A stretch of 64,000 bases of DNA from Bacillus benzoevorans (GCF_014207535.1 NZ_JACHGK010000003.1:248001-312000); one strand, 5' to 3'; positions 7,370 through 15,785 are shown, counted from the stretch's first letter. A program made the numbers and translations. The notes: a model not told the origin generated them from the letters alone.

Positions 7370-8101
7370 CTATATATTATCACTTCCTTCTTGCAGCAAG
7401 ATTAGTTTTTGGTATAAGCGCTCAGCCATTAATTGATAACCTGCTGGATTCAAATGGATCTTATCGCTAAAATAGTCTTTTTTCGGCTGATTGATATATA
7501 AATCAAGGACAGGCACAAAGTAAGTCATTTCATAATTAGCGGCACTAGCTTCAATCTCTTGATTCCATTGCTGGATCAGATTCAGAATTTCCTCTTCATT
7601 CTGATATTCTGAATAGGGGTGGTATAACCCTAAAACGAGGATAGGGGCGGAGGTATTCTCCAGTCTGATAAGGTCAAGAATTCGATGAAGGTTCTGTGAA
7701 TATCGTTCTTTTCCTGTCTTCATTTGCTGAATTTTCAAAGAATCCAATGTATAGGCAGCACTTTTTCTAAAATCATTTGTTCCTGCGTAAAGAATAATGT
7801 AATCGGCTTTTTTGACCTCCCTTATGATTTTTCGATCCTGCAGCTGCTGTAAAATTTGATCCGTGGTATATCTTGGAACACCAAAGTTAGATAATTCTAC
7901 CAGGATTCCTTTCTCTTCCTGAAGCAGCTCTTTTACTCTTCCTATATATCCTTTTTGACCGGGATCACCTGTCCCATATGTAATGGAATCACCGATGGCT
8001 GTAAGATGTATCGTATTGGAACCAGCAGAGTAAATAATTCTACAAGTATAGAGGATAACAAGCAAGAGCATGATACCCATGACAAAGTAATATTTTTTCA
8101 T
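7370..8101 (-). CDS. SGNH/GDSL hydrolase, membrane-anchored or secreted
   Basis: A 243-residue GDSL-family esterase or lipase. It starts with a hydrophobic segment (about residues 5-25), so the catalytic domain should sit outside the cell. Block I is AIGDSITYG with nucleophile Ser39, block III is YAGTNDF, and block V is SDKIHLNPAGY with the Asp and His of the triad. The substrate is unknown; members cleave acyl esters on lipids, polysaccharides or peptidoglycan. The ATG chosen follows GGGAG by 8 nt; a TTG lies one codon upstream. The acyltransferase gene upstream on the same strand, separated by a terminator, may provide acylated polymers, but that is inference. Confidence 0.88.
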   Translation of the reverse strand: MKKYYFVMGIMLLLVILYTCRIIYSAGSNTIHLTAIGDSITYGTGDPGQKGYIGRVKELLQEEKGILVELSNFGVPRYTTDQILQQLQDRKIIREVKKADYIILYAGTNDFRKSAAYTLDSLKIQQMKTGKERYSQNLHRILDLIRLENTSAPILVLGLYHPYSEYQNEEEILNLIQQWNQEIEASAANYEMTYFVPVLDLYINQPKKDYFSDKIHLNPAGYQLMAERLYQKLILLQEGSDNI

Positions 8102-8162
8102 CAAAAAACTCCCAGACCGTACAGATTCTTTTCCTACTATTATTTCTTATATTTTCCATAAT

Positions 8163-8198
8163 AAAAGATCTCCCGCCACGCTTCAAGCATGCCGGGAG
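8163..8198 (-). terminator. Terminator of the acyltransferase gene
   Basis: CTCCCG and CGGGAG, with inner GCATGC/GCGTGG pairing, are followed on the minus strand by ATCTTTTATT. Confidence 0.8.
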
Positions 8199-8207
8199 TA
8201 TGTTGGA

Positions 8208-9224
8208 TTAATGTTTATGATGACCAGAGCTGAAACTATGGACCTTGAAAAAGGAGGCTTTTAATTCAATTAGCGGCTGAGCAACTTTTCGAATCATCTT
8301 GCTCGATAGAAAAGCAATTAATAAAAGTGAAACGATAAGGAATACGAGTATCTGCTCTGTATCCGCTAGGATGTCAACGAGTTCACTGTTTCGGAAATAT
8401 TTAACAAAGAAACCGTGCAGCAGGTAAACATAAATTGAACTTGTCCCCCATTTGGTAAAGAAGTGTTTTTTGCTTGGTACCAATGCAAGGAAGCTGAGTG
8501 TTGCCAACAATGTCACACCATAAACAGCTAGGCGAATGATGCCGCCATTTATTTCTGTCGTATTCAGAACCTCATATGGTATGGAGCCAAACAGCCATTT
8601 ATAATTAAAATCTGGAAGATTATACATGACAATAAAAATGATGGCAAAAACAATAATTGAAAGATATCTTAATTTCATTTCGCGTATTTTTTCAAAGTAT
8701 TCCTTTTTTATATAATAGCCTAGCAAAAAGAACGGAAAGAAAACAAACGTCCTGGACAGACTTAAAAAATCATCAATTTCATTAAAATAACCCACGATGA
8801 CACCTAGAGCAACGGCGACAGAAAGAGAAATCACCGGCTTCCATTTGGTAAATAAAAACAGCAGCGCATTCCAGAAAAATAAACTAATTAAAAACCACAG
8901 AGACCATTGTGGATGTAGCGGGTCCAGCGCAATCTCCTGTTGTTGATCAATGAAATAATAGTATATAGTATAAATTCCTTGAAAAATTAAATAAGGTATG
9001 ATTAATTTTTTTGCTACTCTCTTTAAGTACCCTTTCTTATGAAATCCTTTGGCAAAAAAACCTGAGATTAAGATAAATGCTGGCATATGAAACGTATAAA
9101 TCGTTACATACAAGCCATATATGAACTGGTCATCATTAATATACGATTGAATAAAATGACCAAAAACGACGAAGAAAATCAACAGAAATTTCGCATTATC
9201 ATAATACGCATCCCTGACCTTCAT
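8208..9224 (-). CDS. Acyltransferase 3 family membrane protein (fucose 4-O-acetylase-like)
   Basis: A 338-residue polytopic membrane protein with about ten hydrophobic segments. The start MKVRDAYYDNAKFLLIFFVV and the VVFGHFI motif near residue 20 are typical of acyltransferase 3 proteins related to YfiQ/WcaK-like fucose 4-O-acetylases; the His in FGHF is the conserved catalytic candidate. HMPAFILISGFFAKG and WSLWFLISLFFW are further family blocks. The group transfers acetyl or other acyl groups to surface sugars. The C-terminal tail (SSGHHKH) is histidine-rich. GGGGATGTAG precedes the ATG. Confidence 0.85.
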   Translation of the reverse strand: MKVRDAYYDNAKFLLIFFVVFGHFIQSYINDDQFIYGLYVTIYTFHMPAFILISGFFAKGFHKKGYLKRVAKKLIIPYLIFQGIYTIYYYFIDQQQEIALDPLHPQWSLWFLISLFFWNALLFLFTKWKPVISLSVAVALGVIVGYFNEIDDFLSLSRTFVFFPFFLLGYYIKKEYFEKIREMKLRYLSIIVFAIIFIVMYNLPDFNYKWLFGSIPYEVLNTTEINGGIIRLAVYGVTLLATLSFLALVPSKKHFFTKWGTSSIYVYLLHGFFVKYFRNSELVDILADTEQILVFLIVSLLLIAFLSSKMIRKVAQPLIELKASFFKVHSFSSGHHKH

Positions 9225-9403
9225 CTACATCCCCTCCACTTTCCGAATATAAGACTACCACATCTTATTTTTATTCGTCTAGAGGTTTTGATTGGATGTT
9301 AGCATTTTAGATATTTTCATCACACTTGTCATCTATCTGTCATCAACATATGGTTTTATGACAAAGAGATATGAAAAATTTCTCGATGAGTTTTCGGATT
9401 ATT

Positions 9404-9433
9404 TTTACTAATCAAACTAACTCGTGATATGCT
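9404..9433 (+). promoter_or_regulatory. Possible SigA promoter of the rraA-like gene
   Basis: TTTACT and TATGCT are spaced by 18 nt and lie 36 nt before the ATG. The match is moderate. Confidence 0.4.
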
Positions 9434-9469
9434 TTCTATATCAAAACTTTAATTCAGGGGGATTGTTTT

Positions 9470-10090
9470 ATGGCGTTAATCGAAGAAAGTTTTTTTGGAC
9501 TGCCAACAACCGCTATTTCTGATGCTTTAAAAGGGTTCCAGCATATGGATTCAGGAATCAAGCCATTGAATAATAACCACAAAATTGCCGGGAGGGCGTT
9601 TACTGTCAATATTCCAGCCGGAGACAATACGGGAATTTTACGCGCCATCCGAGAAGCGAATCCGGGGGATTTATTAGTGGTGGATGGAAAGGGCTATACG
9701 GAAAGGGCTGTTTCAGGTGACTTTGTGCTTGGACTGGCAAAAGACGCGGGCATTCAGGGGATTGTCCTTGATGGAGCGATTCGGGATATTCAAGGAATTC
9801 GGGAGCTTGATTTTCCTGTATTTTATCGTGCCGCAACGATAGCGGCGAGTCTTAAGATTGCACCGGGAGAATTACAGGTTCCGGTCTCAGTCGGCGGTGT
9901 CAGCGTGAAGCCCGGAGATATCATTGTCGGCGATGCGAACGGAGTCATCGTTGTACCGAAGGAAAAAGAAGAGGAAATCCTGTCGATCACATTGGAAAAA
10001 ATTAAAAAAGATGAAGAAAGAGAAAAGAAATACCGCGGCAGCCGAGCGAGTGCGCTGCAGTATTTGAATGGGCTGTTTGGAGAAAAATAA
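9470..10090 (+). CDS. RraA family protein / HMG-type aldolase
   Basis: A 206-residue member of the RraA-like superfamily. The core VDGKGYTERAVSGDFVLGLA (about 73-92) and IVLDGAIRDIQGI (about 103-115) hold the Gly-rich loop plus Arg-Asp pair that binds metal and substrate in 4-hydroxy-4-methyl-2-oxoglutarate aldolase/oxaloacetate decarboxylase. PGDIIVGDANGVIVVP is a further family signature. Some members instead inhibit RNase E, but Bacillaceae lack the classical RNase E, so an enzymatic role is more likely. CAGGGGGA lies 8 nt before ATG. Monocistronic, with its own terminator. Confidence 0.88.
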   Translation: MALIEESFFGLPTTAISDALKGFQHMDSGIKPLNNNHKIAGRAFTVNIPAGDNTGILRAIREANPGDLLVVDGKGYTERAVSGDFVLGLAKDAGIQGIVLDGAIRDIQGIRELDFPVFYRAATIAASLKIAPGELQVPVSVGGVSVKPGDIIVGDANGVIVVPKEKEEEILSITLEKIKKDEEREKKYRGSRASALQYLNGLFGEK

Positions 10091-10100
10091 ATTTGCACCA

Positions 10101-10136
10101 AAAGGAGAACACACCAATAATACAGCGTTCTCCTTT
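10101..10136 (+). terminator. Terminator of the rraA-like gene
   Basis: AAAGGAGAAC and GTTCTCCTTT form a 10-bp stem followed by T's. Confidence 0.85.
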
Positions 10137-10294
10137 TTACTTTCTATTTAATTGTATGCAGGCTCGCTTTTTCTCAATAGGAGAAAGGAAAATATTCCGT
10201 TTAAAGCCAAAAGGATGACTAGTATAATGGTTTACAACGCAATATCCGGTGCAATGAAGTAGTTCTCATATAACCTTTTCTTTTCCATTCTTTT

Positions 10295-10840
10295 TTAATC
10301 TACTATAATATCAATACTTCCTGTGACAATCGCAGCTCCACTACCAGTAATACGGTACCTATCTTCCTCATCTGATTGGAATGAAAAAGCGGCTTCAATG
10401 GTATAACTTCCTTTCGGAAAGCCTTCCTCGTTAAAATATTCTTGGTGAAATTTATCTTCTTTTACTTCGCCCGATTTTTCAAATTTGAACGTATACCATT
10501 GATTTCTTTTTAGCGTCGTTTGATTTAAGATTGAAGATTCCACTGTGGGAATGGTTATCCCTCTTTTATTTTCAACCACCTCATATTTAATAGGGGTAAA
10601 CCCGCCGTGCTCGATCATCACTTCTTCTTTCGGACCGATATATTTTACTTGCGCATATATATTTATCTTTTCATGCGCCGCATACCTTCCCTTTTGTGAA
10701 AACAATTTCAGTTCAAAATCGCCTTCTTGCTTTTCAACAATTATCTCTTTATCACTCTGATCTTGATCTTGCTTAGAGCAAGAGATAAGACTAAAAAGAA
10801 GAACAAGCAAAACCATTGTGAACACATTTCTTTTCTGCAT
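10295..10840 (-). CDS. Lipoprotein of unknown function
   Basis: A 181-residue predicted lipoprotein. The signal peptide is MQKRNVFTMVLLVLLF followed by the lipobox LISC with Cys21, then a charged linker. The mature part is beta-rich (YEVVENKRGITIP, KGSYTIEAAFSF) and ends in a strand SGAAIVTGSIDIIVD, an immunoglobulin-like or BsuPI-like fold by appearance only. No enzyme motif is visible. GCAGGAGGGGC precedes the ATG. It is followed upstream on the same strand by a 50-codon membrane ORF and a DUF3221 lipoprotein, so the three may form one transcription unit. Confidence 0.75.
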   Translation of the reverse strand: MQKRNVFTMVLLVLLFSLISCSKQDQDQSDKEIIVEKQEGDFELKLFSQKGRYAAHEKINIYAQVKYIGPKEEVMIEHGGFTPIKYEVVENKRGITIPTVESSILNQTTLKRNQWYTFKFEKSGEVKEDKFHQEYFNEEGFPKGSYTIEAAFSFQSDEEDRYRITGSGAAIVTGSIDIIVD

Positions 10841-10885
10841 CCTGCCCCTCCTGCCTATACATTAATTAAGGAAACAACAACACAA

Positions 10886-11038
10886 CTAACCTTTGTTTAC
10901 TTTTGATATACAATAAACAACTGGGATAAAAAGGAAAATGAACAAAGAAAATATGATTAAAAAGGTTTTTAATCCGTAAAAATATGAAATAAAAATGATT
11001 GCTATCAGCATTGTCAGGATATAAATGATTTTTGCCAT
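10886..11038 (-). CDS. Small membrane protein, 50 residues
   Basis: A short minus-strand frame beginning ATG 4 nt after GGGGGATGA-type ribosome binding sequence and ending at TAG. The product has two hydrophobic stretches (IIYILTMLIAIIFISYFY and FLIIFSLFIFLFIPVVYCI) joined by GLKT, and a positive tail SKVNKG. It is therefore a likely two-helix hairpin membrane protein. No family is recognised. It lies between two lipoprotein genes in the same direction, 45 nt from each neighbour, which supports its being real. Confidence 0.6.
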   Translation of the reverse strand: MAKIIYILTMLIAIIFISYFYGLKTFLIIFSLFIFLFIPVVYCISKVNKG

Positions 11039-11084
11039 TTCATCCCCCTGCTTTAATTTTACACTAACTTTGTAAGCGGATGAT

Positions 11085-11411
11085 TCATCTTTTAATTAAT
11101 TCCACATAAACGACATTAATTCCAAGCGGATAGGATTCTCGTATCACCCCATCGTATCCCACTTCAACCTTATCGCCAACTTTAAAATTGGCTTCGCTCT
11201 TTGATAGGTCCACATAGACCTTGTCCCCTGATTTTAGAATATCCCCTGTTTCAATATCAACGAGAGCATTTTGTTGATTTATCTCTGAAATGGTTCCCGT
11301 AAATGTTGCTTCAACTTCGTTATTCTTTGCTTTGTCATCCGATTGACAAGCAGCCAATAATAGACCGATAAACAAAGTAGTGAACAATATACTTATTTTC
11401 TTTATCACCAT
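11085..11411 (-). CDS. DUF3221 lipoprotein (YobA-like)
   Basis: A 108-residue lipoprotein. The signal peptide IKKISILFTTLFIGLLLAAC ends in a lipobox Cys21. The mature part has the OB-like DUF3221 fold pattern: FTGTISEINQQNALVDI, a DKVYVDLSKSEANFKVGDKV strand pair, and YDGVIRESYPLGINVVYVEL. The family is common in Bacillus and of unknown function. The start is the ATG 5-6 nt after AAAAGGAG; a TTG seven codons upstream lies before that site. It is the first gene of a possible three-gene unit with the small membrane protein and the second lipoprotein. Confidence 0.85.
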   Translation of the reverse strand: MVIKKISILFTTLFIGLLLAACQSDDKAKNNEVEATFTGTISEINQQNALVDIETGDILKSGDKVYVDLSKSEANFKVGDKVEVGYDGVIRESYPLGINVVYVELIKR

Positions 11412-11670
11412 ACACTCTCCTTTTATCATCAATGTTCTTAAAACTCGTTTTCATGTTTTTTGAAAAATTTATAGTAGGTACGGACATTTTCTAATTCTGT
11501 CCAGCGTCTCACCTTAACCATTTTTCGATTATAGTGAATTCGTTACAATATGGCAGCCAGGAACCACCATTTACCTCTAATGACCTCATTCACCAAATGA
11601 TTCCCTGCCCTTCAATATACTACCACAGATTTCGCCAAAACCTTCTTCGATAAACTGACCCTTACAGGCA

Positions 11671-11707
11671 AAAAAACAGGCGCATTTCTATGAGAAATGC
11701 GCTGTTT
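11671..11707 (-). terminator. Terminator of the VOC gene
   Basis: AAAACAGGCGCATTTC and GAAATGCGCTGTTTT form a 15-bp stem with one mismatch and a 4-5 nt loop; T's follow on the minus strand. Confidence 0.9.
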
Positions 11708-11731
11708 TGAAGTTCATTGCCAAACACTATT

Positions 11732-12136
11732 CTAAGCTTCATGACTAAATTGCCATTGGATGTTGTACTTATCCGTTAAGCTGCCGTAACATTTGCTCCA
11801 AGGTGTTTCTTGCAGTTCCATCTTAACTGAACCGCCATCCTTCAACTTTTGGAATGCATCTCTAATAGCTGCCTCATCACTACTAATATATGCAAGCGTA
11901 AAGTTGTTGCCCTGTTGATAAGGCATTCCCGGGAAATTATCGGAAAACATCACTTTATCTCCCGCTATCTCTAGGTACGTGTGCATAATCAGTTCCCGTG
12001 CTTCTGGAGGAATCTCTTCAGCATGTATCGAACCAAAGGTCATGAATTGAGGTTCCTCTAGCCCGAATACTTTTACATAAAACTGAACAACCTCTCTCGT
12101 ATTTCCGTCAAAAATTAAATATGCATTTACCGCCAT
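11732..12136 (-). CDS. VOC family protein (PhnB/YjdN type)
   Basis: A 134-residue complete member of the PhnB-like VOC group. AYLIFDGNTREVVQFYVKVF at the N-terminus and WSKCYGSLTDKYNIQWQFSH at the C-terminus are the family signatures. MHTYLEIAGDKVMFSDNFPG forms the middle strands. The function of this subgroup is unknown; members are dimeric and usually lack activity as methyltransferases despite that common name. The ATG chosen follows AAGGGGTGATGGT; the frame is open upstream. It is a paralogue of the broken copies at the left window edge and appears to be the only complete one here. Confidence 0.88.
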   Translation of the reverse strand: MAVNAYLIFDGNTREVVQFYVKVFGLEEPQFMTFGSIHAEEIPPEARELIMHTYLEIAGDKVMFSDNFPGMPYQQGNNFTLAYISSDEAAIRDAFQKLKDGGSVKMELQETPWSKCYGSLTDKYNIQWQFSHEA

Positions 12137-12342
12137 ACCATCACCCCTTGTATTGAATAATACTAACCTGCCCACTTTTTATATTATACAAACCTGCCAT
12201 ATTTCCTTCACAAACTAAACGTTTGGCACGTGATACACCTAGAATTTCTCATAATTGACTTGTTCGATATGTAGTCCTTTCCATCCATGTTGACCTCCAA
12301 AAGATATACTAATTGCAACTGGATTCTATGACTATCATAAAC

Positions 12343-13713
12343 TTAAGCAGCTGCTGATTCGGATTTAGTTCTAGAGAATCTCATACCAAGCAGGAAAATA
12401 ACGATACCTGCCGTAATAAGAACCAGGATTAGTGTTGTAAAATGCTCAGGATTAAAATGATCTCCAAAAATTAACCCGAGTGTAACGGCGGAAAGAGTAG
12501 AGCCTAAATGGCGGCACATTTGATACAATCCTGTTGATACTCCAATCATACTGCCTGGACTTGCTTCAAGCATCGCTGCTTGTAACGTAACATTTCCAAA
12601 GCTGCATCCCGCTCCAATAAGAGATATTATCAACACCATGACAATAATCGGTACATGATCAAAGAATAGCCATAGCAGTAAGGCACCGATTACGATTAAC
12701 AGATTTCCCGCCAAAATAGGTGTATTGACCCCCGCTTTATCAATCCAACGACCAATTAACGGGGCCGTGATGATTCCCATTCCTGACACAAAAAGCATCA
12801 GCATTCCACTGTAACTCACACTTAAATGCAAACCATCTTGAAAATAACCCGGCAGTCCAAAAAACAGACAATAATAAATGAGATTTAGAACAATATATTG
12901 CAGATACACCAAAGTTAATTTTCGATTATAACGAAATATACGAATATCGATAAATGGAACTTTTGTATTCAATTCATGGCGGACAAACAATAATATAGAA
13001 CTAACACCAATCATTCCTGCACCAACATTCACCGTTGTTTTAAAGGATAGTAAAAACAAAAGAATACCGACAATACCCACTGAAAATAACAGGGTTCCTA
13101 TTATATCCATTTTTTGCTTCAGTTCATGCAAATTCAATTTCTTCCTGCTTTCATCCTTTGGCAATACAAACCACGCCAGGAAAAAACAAAACAGCAGGAC
13201 CGGTATATTGACTAAAAAGATTGCTTCCCACCCTCCCCAGGCGATTAGAATCCCGCCGATCGTTGGTCCCAAAGCTGCCATCGCCGACATAAATACAGAG
13301 ATGAAACCGAGCGCAGCACCTTGCCTCTCATGAATATGATCGCGAACCATCCCCATTCCCGAAGGATAAATGGACCCGCTTCCGACTGCTTGAAATAATC
13401 GCATGATTACTAAAATGGCAAATGCCGGAGCTAAAGGAGCACCTACAGCGGAAATGGTCACTAAAATAAGACCGCCTAGAAACATTTTCTTTCTTCCAAT
13501 CAAATCGCCAAGTTTTCCAGCTACAGGCTGAGCCACTGCACTGGCTAAATAGAATGAAGAAATCAACCAGGAAACCGTCAAATAGGATAGACCGAAATCC
13601 TTTTGAATTTGATAGAGAGCCAATGCGATCATCGAAGAATTAAGCGGATTCAACATCGCACCCATCGCCACTGCGGTTAAAAATAACCCCCGGCTTTTAT
13701 TAGAACTTTTCAT
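12343..13713 (-). CDS. MFS drug exporter, DHA2-like
   Basis: A 456-residue major facilitator protein with about 14 hydrophobic segments. Motif A appears as GKLGDLIGRKKMF after TM2, motif C-like ALGPTIGGILIAWGG lies in TM5, and PLNSSMIALALYQIQKDF in TM1 resembles motif D1 of DHA2 drug:proton antiporters such as QacA/EmrB. This suggests proton-driven export of drugs or toxic metabolites. AAAGGTGTCTAA precedes the ATG. No regulator gene is adjacent; it stands between the VOC gene and ymaF, both on the same strand. Confidence 0.88.
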   Translation of the reverse strand: MKSSNKSRGLFLTAVAMGAMLNPLNSSMIALALYQIQKDFGLSYLTVSWLISSFYLASAVAQPVAGKLGDLIGRKKMFLGGLILVTISAVGAPLAPAFAILVIMRLFQAVGSGSIYPSGMGMVRDHIHERQGAALGFISVFMSAMAALGPTIGGILIAWGGWEAIFLVNIPVLLFCFFLAWFVLPKDESRKKLNLHELKQKMDIIGTLLFSVGIVGILLFLLSFKTTVNVGAGMIGVSSILLFVRHELNTKVPFIDIRIFRYNRKLTLVYLQYIVLNLIYYCLFFGLPGYFQDGLHLSVSYSGMLMLFVSGMGIITAPLIGRWIDKAGVNTPILAGNLLIVIGALLLWLFFDHVPIIVMVLIISLIGAGCSFGNVTLQAAMLEASPGSMIGVSTGLYQMCRHLGSTLSAVTLGLIFGDHFNPEHFTTLILVLITAGIVIFLLGMRFSRTKSESAAA

Positions 13714-13813
13714 TTAGACACCTTTCCTGTATTCATATTGAACCTGTAGATTGATTTAAATCTATTATAGTTTATATTTTCAAAATATAGGGAATAAAAA
13801 AATAATATAGTGA

Positions 13814-13866
13814 TAAAAAATAATGAAACGCGGGGACTGGTTCGGTTCCCGCGTTTCATTTTTGCC
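13814..13866. terminator. Bidirectional terminator; GGGGAC-type hairpin
   Basis: AATGAAACGCGGG and CCCGCGTTTCATT form a 13-bp stem around GACTGGTTCGGT, with A's left and T's right. It ends ymaF on the minus strand. The GGGGACTGGTTC core recalls the two hairpin repeats at the left of the window, with a different stem. Confidence 0.85.
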
Positions 13867-14005
13867 TAATGATGATTATTTTTTTATTCCATGAAGCGAC
13901 TTTGGCATTCACTATGATTTTTATCGTTACCGTTGATATTGACAATCATAAATAAAAGGGGCAGATTAGAAGACCCCCCTTTACCTTTTTTAATTATAAA
14001 GCCAT

Positions 14006-14344
14006 CTATTTATCACCAGGAGCTGCTTGGTCAACACCTTTTACGTGATGCTTATGTCCGTTGTTTTCTGTCGTATAAAAGTCATAATAGTGCACATGCA
14101 TGCCATTTCCGACTGGTATGGCAGGACCCGAATAAGCTTTATAAGAATGGACATGTCCATCTTCAAAAAGAACATAACCCTCCGTATAATGAATATGGCT
14201 TCCGTCTTGAGTTTGAATCGGTTGAGATGTCACATCTAAACACTGATGAACATGACCATCTGCTACAGCCGTATAGTCAACCGAACCATGATTATGATGT
14301 GGTACAAACCCCTGTACAAAAGAATCTTTTCCTACTCTTATCAT
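14006..14344 (-). CDS. ymaF: YmaF family histidine-rich protein
   Basis: A 112-residue protein matching the YmaF family of Bacillus. It carries regularly spaced His-rich turns: HHNHG, DGHVHQC, GSHIHYTEG, DGHVHSY, GMHVHYY and GHKHHVKG. Each has the HxH or HxxH pattern typical of a repeated beta-strand metal-binding design. No signal peptide or membrane segment is present. The function is not established; metal binding is inferred from composition. GGGGTGATGATG precedes the ATG. It is separated from the MFS gene by a strong terminator. Confidence 0.85.
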   Translation of the reverse strand: MIRVGKDSFVQGFVPHHNHGSVDYTAVADGHVHQCLDVTSQPIQTQDGSHIHYTEGYVLFEDGHVHSYKAYSGPAIPVGNGMHVHYYDFYTTENNGHKHHVKGVDQAAPGDK

Positions 14345-14669
14345 ATCATCATCACCCCATAAAAATCCGTTTATCGTTGCTGGTCTTTCATCTTAGAATT
14401 TAGTCGTTCTGCCAACATCTTGAACATTAAAAGGAAGTTTCTTCTGAATCCTATAATAGATATGCTGAAGGTGCGCAAATCATTCTTTTGGCAGGGTGAA
14501 TTCCACGATGAACAACAACCTGCCAGCATAATAATTTGAAAGAATTTAGAGACAATAACAATGTATTTAAACCCTTTTGATAAGGATGAATGATTGATTT
14601 GAACGGATTCTTTTTCATTTTTTCATTAGTGTGTTTACTGTGTGTTGTAGTTTTAGGGGAGATGTAAAT
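14345..14669. other. Intergenic region between divergent genes
   Basis: About 325 nt between ymaF and the DUF421 gene. The only structure seen is a GGCAGG/CCTGCC inverted repeat with a loop of about 20 nt near 14498-14524. No coding frame with a ribosome binding site and no clear promoter pair was found, although promoters of both divergent genes must lie here. Confidence 0.4.
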
Positions 14670-15380
14670 TTGGAGATAGTTTACCATGGCATCATTATAT
14701 TTATATCAGGATATGTGTTGTTAAGAGTGACTGGAAAAAAGGCCGTTTCTGAAATGAACACTTTCGATTTATTGTATATCTTTGTCCTTACAAATATTAT
14801 TAGTTCACCCTTAGAAGAAGAAAGTGTAGGTAAGGCCTTAATCTATGCTGTACTTATCGTTATTTTGTATAAAATTTTTATTCGTTTATCCTTAAATAAT
14901 AAATTAAGATGGATCCTGTATGCACGCCCAACCGTGTTGATTCGTAATGGTGATATCGATAGAAAAGGTTTGAAGAAGGTACGTATGCCAATGAATGAAT
15001 TGTTGTCGAATCTAAGGGTAAAAGGGTATCCGGATACGCAGCAAATCGCGATGGCAGCGATGGAGGAAACAGGTAGTATCAGTGTGATTCCTAAGGCGGA
15101 ATACAGACCGATTCAGCCGAATGATTTAAATTGGAAGGTAAAAAAAGAATTTCTTCCGATTCCACTGATCATGGATGGTCAAATCATTTATCATAATTTA
15201 AAATACCTGCAGCTTGAACAAAAATGGCTAATGAACGAGGTAGAAAAAAGAGGGAAAACGGCAGAAAATATCATGTTAGCGACGTTTTTAGAAGATGGAA
15301 CCCTATTTATAGATGATAACGTAATGATTAATCATCATCATGATCCCCATTACTATACGCCTGGAAAAGATGAGAAATGA
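14670..15380 (+). CDS. DUF421 (YetF-type) membrane protein
   Basis: A 236-residue member of the DUF421/YetF family. Two or three N-terminal membrane segments (IVYHGIIIFISGYVLLRVTG, YIFVLTNIISSPL, ALIYAVLIVILYKIFIRL) are followed by the cytoplasmic domain with RPTVLIRNGDIDRKGLKKVR, the family hallmark. A C-terminal tail holds a His cluster (INHHHDPHYY). YetF-type proteins are linked in Bacillus to spore germination and cell-surface functions, but their biochemistry is unknown. The start is the TTG 8 nt after AGGGGAG; the upstream open codons lack a usable ATG with a site. Confidence 0.82.
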   Translation: MEIVYHGIIIFISGYVLLRVTGKKAVSEMNTFDLLYIFVLTNIISSPLEEESVGKALIYAVLIVILYKIFIRLSLNNKLRWILYARPTVLIRNGDIDRKGLKKVRMPMNELLSNLRVKGYPDTQQIAMAAMEETGSISVIPKAEYRPIQPNDLNWKVKKEFLPIPLIMDGQIIYHNLKYLQLEQKWLMNEVEKRGKTAENIMLATFLEDGTLFIDDNVMINHHHDPHYYTPGKDEK

Positions 15381-15450
15381 ATGAAGTGTGCCTGTTTTTT
15401 GCCGTCCCCCACTCCTCCCTTCTATCAAGTCTGTTCATTCAACATTATTA

Positions 15451-15538
15451 TTGACAAAATAATATATTTATGATATAATTTACATTTTAAAAATTAATAT
15501 GTATAATAAGATTCTCCTGGCCAGGGGAATCTTATTTT
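15451..15538 (+). promoter_or_regulatory. Consensus promoter directly followed by a terminator-like hairpin
   Basis: TTGACA (15451-15456) and TATAAT (15474-15479) are separated by exactly 17 nt, a perfect SigA promoter. Only about 22 nt after the expected start, AAGATTCTCCT and AGGGGAATCTT form an 11-bp stem with a GGCC loop, followed by ATTTTTG. The result would be an RNA of about 50-55 nt unless read-through occurs into the short ORFs downstream. The arrangement looks like an attenuator or a very small RNA gene. Confidence 0.6.
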
Positions 15539-15558
15539 TGTTAATGGAGGATTATTCG

Positions 15559-15591
15559 ATGAAGAATAATGAATCAAGGAGAAAATGTTAG
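15559..15591 (+). CDS. Possible 10-residue leader peptide
   Basis: ATG 6 nt after AATGGAGG begins MKNNESRRKC and ends in TAG. The stop overlaps the ATG of the next, longer frame (AAATGTTAG), so translation of the two could be coupled. Alternatively both are halves of one frameshifted gene. Confidence 0.3.
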   Translation: MKNNESRRKC

Positions 15592-15719
15592 AAAACTCAG
15601 GTTTACTCATTTATGAACATTTATCACCAGATACGATTAATCATCAGTTCTTTCATAATCGTACAGACTATTTATCCGCATTCGAAACCATTCATTACAT
15701 CCATGCTGTGAAAAAATAA
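15585..15719 (+). CDS. Short ORF, 44 residues, unknown
   Basis: A 44-codon frame starting MLENSGLLIYEHLSP and ending HYIHAVKK at TAA. AAGGAG lies only 3 nt before the ATG, too close for ideal initiation, but coupling to the overlapping leader is possible. The protein has no recognisable family and is rich in His and aromatic residues. It is flanked by a consensus promoter-hairpin unit upstream and a strong terminator downstream, so the locus behaves as a complete transcription unit. It could be the 3' end of a decayed gene. Confidence 0.35.
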   Translation: MLENSGLLIYEHLSPDTINHQFFHNRTDYLSAFETIHYIHAVKK

Positions 15720-15735
15720 TATTCCAATAATAATA

Positions 15736-15785
15736 GACTCACCCCACAATCTTTTAACTGATTGAGAGGTGAGTCATGTTTTTTT
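15736..15785 (+). terminator. Terminator of the short-ORF unit
   Basis: GACTCACC and GGTGAGTC, with inner CAATC/GATTG, form the stem; a run of seven T follows. Confidence 0.85.

Noticed and set aside
14451..14687. A 78-codon minus ORF between ymaF and the DUF421 gene
   Set aside because: It overlaps the start of the DUF421 gene, has no ribosome binding site and an unprotein-like composition.
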